Below, one piece after another: positions 58,101-64,000 of a stretch of DNA of 64,000 nt (position 1 is its first letter; every line of letters begins with the position of its first letter). This stretch comes from Shinisaurus crocodilurus (taxonomy: Eukaryota; Chordata; Lepidosauria; Squamata; Shinisauridae): positions 124,001-188,000 of the forward strand of contig JAHFWL010000265.1 of the NCBI GenBank assembly GCA_021292165.1, read 5' to 3'. Position numbers and translations under genes: made by a program. The notes beneath the pieces were generated by a model. It was not told where the DNA came from and did not search any database. It saw only the letters and a program-made list of their open reading frames with translations.

Positions 58101-59394
58101 TCAAATGGATCGTATTGCAACGTTTACTTTTTGGCACGGGGAACTTTCATAAATGGGTTAGCAGCACTGACATTGCACATGTCCAGGAAGGCTGCATTCA
58201 GTGGGACAATTCCTCCTGTGTAACGAGCCCCCCCTGTGGTGACTCTGGCCAAACACGCAAGTCTGCTTCGTGATATGCTGGCCTCCTGCAAAGCCGCCAG
58301 TTGGAAGGAGCAACTGCCCGAGTGTCTGGGAGCGTCTCAACAGCCATCCAGTGCAAATCCCTAGAAGTGGGCTTGCAGGAGGAGAGCTGGGCTCCTCAAG
58401 CCTTTACTGCAGGCAAGCCGCTTTTCTTCCACAGCCTCCTCCGGGATCCCTAGTTGTTCGTGTGCATGCATGCCAGCAGGGAAAGCCCCAACCCAGGGTG
58501 CTTCCCCAGGCCACCGAAAACAGGGCAGCCGCCTCCTCTCCAGAATGTGGAGCGGAAGAGACTGCTGGGCAGTCATCTCACTGTGAGGCCACTGAAGGAG
58601 TTCGTGGATCGTGCCGGCGTGAGGTGCCCACTCCTGAGCAGCCCCTCGGAGCGCCTGATGGCCGCAAAGCACCATTGTGCTCAGGAGATCTATGGGCCAA
58701 AGCCACCTCCCCACGGGCCACACCCTGGGAATGGCCTCTCGCCCAGACTGGGGGCTGCCACATTGCCTGAACGGAGGGACTCCGGGCACGCTTTCCCTGG
58801 CTCCCGTTTGCCTTCCCAGCAGGAGCCTCCGGCTACGAGGAGAAGAGCCTCCCGCCCACCCCGGCTTCTGTCCGGAGTTTGCCCCGGTCCTTTCTGCCTG
58901 GGGCTAGGCCGAGGAGCCTCGCCCAGCCACTGTGACACTGCCTGTGGCTCATCTCGGCCACAGCTGCATGTCCCACAAAGGGCAGCCACGGGGCCTTCGG
59001 GCCGCAGGAGGGAGGGCTGGCCAGGTGGAGGGGCACAGCCCCAAAGCCCCCACCCACGCACCCAGCACTGCCCTTCAGAGGCAGTGGGGCTGTGCACGTC
59101 TGGGGGAGCTCAGCTTCTGGAGGAGAGCGTTGCCTGGGAGAAATGCGCCCCGGGGCCCATCCAGCCTGGGGGACGCTGCGTGAGGCACAGAGAGTGGTGC
59201 AGATCACTGGCGGTCCACGCGCACGCCTCGTGCCGGGAGGGGAGGCGCCAGAAGGGGTGAGTCAGCAGGTGCCCACAGAGTCCTGGAGGCTGCCTTGTGA
59301 GAAGGGTGTGGCTGCTGGAGAAAGGGGTGCAAGATAGGTGTGTCCCCCCCACCCCGTGTCTTAGACTGGTGCGCATGCTCTCCCGAGCCTGCTT
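58101..59394. other. Downstream flank of LRRC15
   Basis: GC-rich; frames on both strands at 58450-59260 lack domains. No poly(A) hexamer was seen close to the stop. Confidence 0.4.
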
Positions 59395-61160
59395 TTATGC
59401 CCTGCTTTGAGCCGGGCTCCTCCTCCGGTAACCGTAGATGGCCAGCGCAGCCAGCGCCAGGAGCAGCAGGGCACAGCCGACCACAATGCAGGTGACCACC
59501 ACCCCAGTCTGGGTGCGCGTCAGGCCCCAGATCCCCCCCTCTGCGTGGCCGCTCCCAGGGTCCGGAAGGCCAGTGGCTGCCGCCGGGAATTCTTCCTCGG
59601 TCTCAGCACTGCCGGGCTCATTGTCCAGAGGGGGGTGCCGGCTGTGTGGGGGCGGCCGGGTCCGCGGCCTCGGGTCCTGGGCAGGGGTCTCCGTGTGGCC
59701 AGAGGTGGGCACCAGCCAGTCGGTGGCTTCGGCAGGCTCCAAGCCAAACTGCCGCTCGTCCAGCTCCACAATGGGCCGCCCCCGCACCGCCAGAGGCGCG
59801 GCGCACACGGGCCGGCTGCCCCCCAGGTGGGCCCGGTTCTCCTGCAGCCACCTCCTGAGCGCCAGGAGTCCGGCGTCGCAGCGCCAGGGGTTGTCGTGTA
59901 GCCCGACCTCACGCAGGCGGGGCAGGCGGTCGAAGAAGCCCGCAGGGAGGCTCTCCAGGGAGTTGTTCTGCAGGCGGACGGTCGCCAGGCCGGGCGTCTC
60001 CTGGAAGAGGCCAGCCGGCAAGGCGCCGAGCCGGTTGTGCTGCAGGGAGACGTTCTGCAGCTTGGCGAGGCCGCGGAAGGTCTCTGCATCCAGAGCGCGG
60101 AGCTCGTTGGTGTGCAGCGAGACCTCCAGGAGCTCGGCCAGCCCGGCAAAGGCCGCCGGGGAGACAGAGCGCAGCCGGTTCCGGCTCAGGATGAGGAGCT
60201 GCAGCCCCGTCAGGTTGCCAAAGACCTGGGCGGGCACGGAGGCCAGCCGGTTGTCGTAGAGCCACAGCTCCCCCAGCATGGGCATGGGCCCGAAGGTGCC
60301 CGGGCGCAGCTCCCGCAGGGCGTTCCCAAAGAGGGACAACCGGGAGAGCTCCGGCAGGCCCAGCAGGAGGCCTTCCGGGAGGGCCTCGATTTCGTTGTTG
60401 GAGAGGTACAGCTTCTGCAGCCCGCGGTTGGCCGCGAAGAGCCCGGCGGGAAGCTGGCGGATCCGGTTCTGGTGCAGGCCCAGCTCCTGCAGCTCGGCGA
60501 GGCCGTCAAAGGCTCCGGGCGGCACCTCGGCGAGCTGGTTCTCGTAGAGCCGCAGCACCTGGAGGCGCCGCAGCCGCGCAAAGAGCCGCGGCGGGAGCCG
60601 CGAGAGGCGGTTCCTGGCCAGGTTGAGCTTGGCGAGGGAGGGCAGCTGGTCGAAGGCGCCCGGCGGGACGGCCTGCAGGCTGTTGCCCTGCAGCTGGAGC
60701 TCCCGGAGGCCGCTCAGCTGGGCGAAGAGGGCGGGTGGATGCGGAGCAGCTGGTTGCCCGAGAGCAGCAGCGCCTCCAGCTTGCCCAGGCCCCGGAAGGC
60801 CTCCGGCGGCAGCTCCCGGATCCGGTTGCTGGACATGCTGAGGTAGCGCAGCGAGGCCAGGTGGCGGAAGGCGCCGGGGCGGAGGCGGCTCAGGCTGTTC
60901 TTCTCCATCCGCAGGGCGATGAGCAGGGAGGCGTTCCCGAAGGCGGCTTCCCCCAGCTCCTCGATGCCCGTGTTGAGGACCTGCAGGCTCATCATGGCGC
61001 GGCCGGGCAGGGGGGACGGCATCTCTGCGATGTGGGGGCCCGCGCACTCCACCTGGGCAGACCTGGAGCAGGTGCATGTCTCTGGGCACTGCCCGCCAGC
61101 CAGGCCGAGGAGGACCCAGCCGCCGAGGAGCAGGAGGGGAGCGCGGCCAGGCAGCTCCAT
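59395..61160 (-). CDS. LRRC15: Leucine-rich repeat-containing protein 15, with a one-base frameshift
   Basis: LRRC15 is a type I membrane LRR protein. The ATG at 61158-61160 follows an acceptor by five bases and starts a signal peptide (ELPGRAPLLLLGGWVLLGLA). An N-cap (CPETCTC...VEC), 15 LRRs, an NPWRCD C-cap lacking the second Cys of CxC (as in human LRRC15), a Pro-rich stalk, a transmembrane helix (VVVTCIVVGCALLLLALAAL) and a short tail ending YRRRSPAQSRA follow. Many stretches agree with human LRRC15, for example FGPMP.L.ELWLYDN and LQLLILSRN. At 60733-60735 the frame shifts: upstream codons run into a TGA at 60714, while the downstream frame is open to the TAA at 59395. Restoring one base gives about 588 residues, close to the human 581. 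Either the assembly lost a base in a GC-rich stretch or the gene is newly broken; everything else looks intact. Confidence 0.93.
60733..60735 (-). other. Frameshift site in LRRC15 (one base missing)
   Basis: In the coding strand the LRR reading ...QLLRIHP switches by one base to ...ALFAQLSGLRELQ, both matching the family pattern on either side (human reads QLLQIQPAHFSQ here). Adding one base to the CCC run joins the frames. No other disruption was found in the gene. Confidence 0.85.
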
Positions 61161-61190
61161 GGGGCCTGCAGGCAAAGCAAACGCCGCCGG
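61161..61190 (-). other. Splice acceptor of the LRRC15 main exon
   Basis: The minus strand reads TTTGCTTTGCCTGCAG followed by GCCCC and the ATG (AG at 61167-61166). It is an acceptable acceptor with the start codon five bases into the exon, the same intron position as in the 40 kb gene. Confidence 0.75.
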
Positions 61191-61924
61191 GCATGAAACG
61201 CAGCAGGAGCAGCCCCGGGCCCGCTGCCCCCCCTCTCCCTACCCCCGCCCTCTGTCATATTGGAGGAGCCTCGGGGGGGGGGGCGTGGACCCTCAGGCCT
61301 GCGGGGCTCTCCTGCCGGGGCACGGAGCAGAGCAAGAAGGAGCAAGCCGGGCCAGGGGGTGGGGCTTGGCCTGCACGCAAGCAGGGAGAACCCGCAGGCA
61401 GGGCCGATTCTCCAAACCAGGAGCTGCATCCCTGGCCGTGGGAGCAATGCAGCCTCAGCTACTGCCTTTCCTGGGGCAGAGGGGTAGTTTTGTCCTGGAC
61501 CTGGAGAGGTGCTGGGCCGGAAGGGGAAAGGAAAGCAACAACACACACACACCCAGGAGACTTTGGCACCCAGCACCTCTCCCTGCTCTAATCTCTAGTT
61601 TTTGCATTCCCAGCAGCCTTGTGTTTCTAACACACACACACACCATCAGAGCGTTGCTGCAGCTCAACTAGCAGCCCAGAAATGCGTTCAGGGATTTCTG
61701 TGGAAGTCACAGCAGGCCGATGGCCATGGTCCTTTCTTTCCTGACAGAGGCTCTGTGCCTTCCAATTGGCGCATGGCATTGGCAGGCACTGGCAGAAACC
61801 CATCCGGTGCAGATTTCATTGACATGAGGCATGGTGTTGCAGAAAAGTCGTGTCTGTTGAGTTTCTGCCTGCCACACTCTGTCAAAGGAACAGCACCTCC
61901 ATCGGGGAAGAAAGTGATGGCCAC
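61191..61924. other. Upstream or 5' intron of LRRC15
   Basis: Short CA runs at 61541 and 61630. No first exon identified. Confidence 0.4.
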
Positions 61925-62085
61925 TTTGTGCACCAGTTGCCGGGGAACATGGGCGGGAGGGTGCTGTTGCACTCCTGTCCTGCTTGTGGGTTTCCCGCGG
62001 GCAGCTGGTTGGCCACTGTGTGAACAGAATGCTGGACTAGGTGGACCCTGGGTCTGACCCAGCACGGCTCTTCTTCTGTTCTTGT
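61925..62085 (+). mobile_element. CR1 LINE 3' end, second subfamily
   Basis: GGCGGGAGGGTGCTGTTGCA through GAATGCTGGACTAGGTGGAC to GGCTCTTCTTCTGTTCTTGT. Confidence 0.82.
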
Positions 62086-62251
62086 GCTCATCCCCTACCC
62101 TGAACTCCCAAGTTTAGGGGGACACCCCTCTCTGGTCTCATTGGCAGACTCCAAAGGAGGTGGGGCGGGGCTTAAGGCCACCCCACCCACTCCTAAACTT
62201 CCCTGATCCAGTTTTTCTTGCCAGCCTTCACTCCTCCTTTCCATGCCTTTG

Positions 62252-62287
<36 letters not shown>

Positions 62288-63227
62288 TGGCCATAGGCAA
62301 CCAAGTCCATATACTTCAGAAAACCAGCCTATCCTGACTCCCTGCAGAATCAGACCAAGAAGATCCACCTCATCCTGCCTCCCACAAATGCCCCCCCCAA
62401 TGGGATGCCCACAAGCAGGGAATGAAGGCAACAGCACCCCCCCCCACTCTTATTTTCCTGCCAGCCACTGCTCCTCAGGGGTCTGCTGCTGCTACTGACC
62501 ATGGAGGCTCCACATCATGCCCCTCCCCCTCCCCCCTCCACCACAGAGTCATCTAATCCTGTTTTTAAACCATTTAAGCTGGTGGCAGAGAGGGCCCCCC
62601 GCCCGCCTTATCAAACTCTAGCAGAGCCCCTTCTCCCACCAAGCCCCCGTGGAATAGAGGGATATCCAAGGACTCTTGGGGTGGCATTGGAGGCCCCGAT
62701 TTGAGTGGCCGGCCTCTGCCACCACCAACGTCTCCAGCATGGCCTGGCTGCGTCTGCCGCAGCCGTTAGTTACAGCCTTTCCAGCTTCCAGACCGCAGGC
62801 TGCCCACACAGCGGGGGATTAATTCCTGCGTTCAGGACTGGAATGGAAAACTCAGACCAGCCACATTTGGTTGGCAGACAAGCATTGGCCCAGCCAGGAC
62901 GATTCATTCATGAAAACAGCATCGGGCAGGATAGGAAGATGCGGAGGTCCTCAAGCCCAGCCCTGCTGTCTCCATAGAAAGCTAGCCAGGGGAATAACCC
63001 AAATCCTTGGGGAGGAGGGGGAAGGTCATAGTTATGGGGCAGGACCCAAGAATGCCCCTCTCGACCACGCTTGGTGTGTGATGGTGACTCTCAAGGAGGG
63101 AGGAACGCAAGAGAGGAGGCAGGAGAGCTTTCTGTAGGCGGCCCTGAAAGTTTTTGGACTCACTCCAAGTCTATGGGAGATGGTGGGATATGCATTTCAT
63201 TAAAATCGAGTTAGGGTCAGTCTATCG
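62086..63227. other. Upstream of LRRC15, no gene seen
   Basis: A (CA)n run lies at 62252-62285. Nothing else recognised. Confidence 0.4.
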
Positions 63228-63341
63228 CAGTGCTCTCCAGCCTTGGGTCCCCAGATGTTTTTGGCCTACAGCGTAGCTGGCTGGGGCATGCTAGGAGTTG
63301 TAGGCCAAAAACATCTGGGGACCCAAGGCTGGAGAACACTG
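63228..63341. mobile_element. Palindromic hAT-type MITE, copy 7
   Basis: Ends CAGTGCTCTCCAGCC and GGCTGGAGAACACTG. The left arm is shortened. Flanks agree at only four of eight bases, so the target duplication has decayed. Confidence 0.85.
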
Positions 63342-64000
63342 TCCTAACACATGAGCTGCTGTGCACATTATTCGGCTGCCTCCATTTGGTGGGGCCCGTC
63401 GGAGGCGGCCGAGACGCGCTCCTCATTAGCGCCTGAGGCCAACGCGGTTTCCCCTCGGAGGGGCCCTGCCGGCTGAGGACCTGGCGCGTGCTCCAGGGCA
63501 GAGCGGATGGAATAATCGCCGGTTAGGATCCTGGTTGGAAACTCTGAGGGAGGCTGGTGGTCCGAGGGCTTTGTGACCACAGGAATTGCACGCCGCCAAG
63601 CCGTGCTCTGGATGAGGCCCCCGAGCCCAGGATGCCGGCAAGGACCGCAGCTGCTGCCGTCAGCACAGCATTCCTGGAGCGTGAGGTAATGCTACTCTAG
63701 AGGTCAGCCAGTTTCCCCGTCTTGCACTGGGAGCAGAGGCCGGGGAGCATCACCTTAGGAGAGAGACTCAAGCTCTCTCCTAATTACCTGAGGTAATTAG
63801 GTAATTACGTGAGGTAATGGACAGCCTGGGCCCATTGCAGCAGCCCAGGCCAGGCGGGCACGAGGTCCAGGGTCTCTAAGCATCGGGCCCCACACATCTG
63901 GCTCCCCCTTGGAAGGAGGAGGGAAGGTCCTTACTAGGGACAGCAAGGCCAGGGGTGTGCAGGAGAGGCCCCTGGATGGGGAAACTCCCCCCACCACGTA
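63342..64000. other. Window end, no gene seen
   Basis: 63780-63826 holds a cluster of TAATTACCTGAGGTAATTA-type inverted units. GP5 would be expected further on but none of it is visible. Confidence 0.45.

Noticed and set aside
60037..60846. 269-residue plus-strand frame
   Set aside because: Antisense shadow of LRRC15 with the same LRR-periodic composition.
60714..61194. Alternative N-terminus of the 599-codon minus-strand frame
   Set aside because: The part upstream of 60735 is out of frame with LRRC15 and has no LRR pattern; the true N-terminus is in the other frame.

Overview
The window looks like nuclear DNA of a squamate reptile (a lizard or close relative). The evidence is the repeat content: 3' ends of CR1 LINEs, L2-type LINE fragments, copies of the tRNA-derived Sauria SINE, many small hAT-type elements with 8-bp target duplications, and abundant microsatellites. 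No prokaryotic or viral gene organisation is present. Assignments come from reading the sequence and from remembered family features; no search was run.

Only three host genes are supported, all on the minus strand and all leucine-rich-repeat (LRR) genes with one large coding exon. From low to high coordinate they are an unnamed membrane-anchored LRR/mucin gene (40240-42774), CPN2 (51547-53232, regulatory subunit of carboxypeptidase N) and LRRC15 (59395-61160). In human chromosome 3q29 the order is CPN2-LRRC15-GP5 in one orientation, so the window is the orthologous cluster with GP5 expected just beyond 64 kb. The first gene occupies a position left of CPN2 where I know of no human gene. Its LRR part resembles CPN2, but it continues into a stalk of about 390 residues rich in Thr and Ser, a transmembrane helix and a short basic tail, an architecture like platelet GP1BA. 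Each coding exon is preceded by a splice acceptor at or within a few bases of the first codon, which supports descent of all three from one ancestor.

LRRC15 as given carries a one-base deletion near 60733-60735 that breaks the reading frame. The CPN2 exon has no ATG in frame, so its start codon must lie in an upstream exon that I could not identify.

The first 40 kb hold no recognisable host gene. They contain a 5'-truncated L2-type LINE (1170-3690), a CR1 copy split by two L2-type insertions (6060-9165), a 5S-rRNA-headed SINE with a CR1 tail (copies at 14941-15109 and 17225-17395), a very young L2-type 3' end (20380-21185), a hAT element with exact target duplications (23952-24846), another non-LTR retrotransposon C-terminus (25540-26345), head-to-head CR1 pieces (27045-28600), a Sauria SINE (31799-32023) and two tentative LTRs. 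A palindromic MITE family (TIR CAGTGTTCTCCAACC) recurs seven times across the window. Between the three genes the sequence is intergenic or intronic, GC-rich near CPN2 and LRRC15, with further SINEs, MITEs and CR1 ends.
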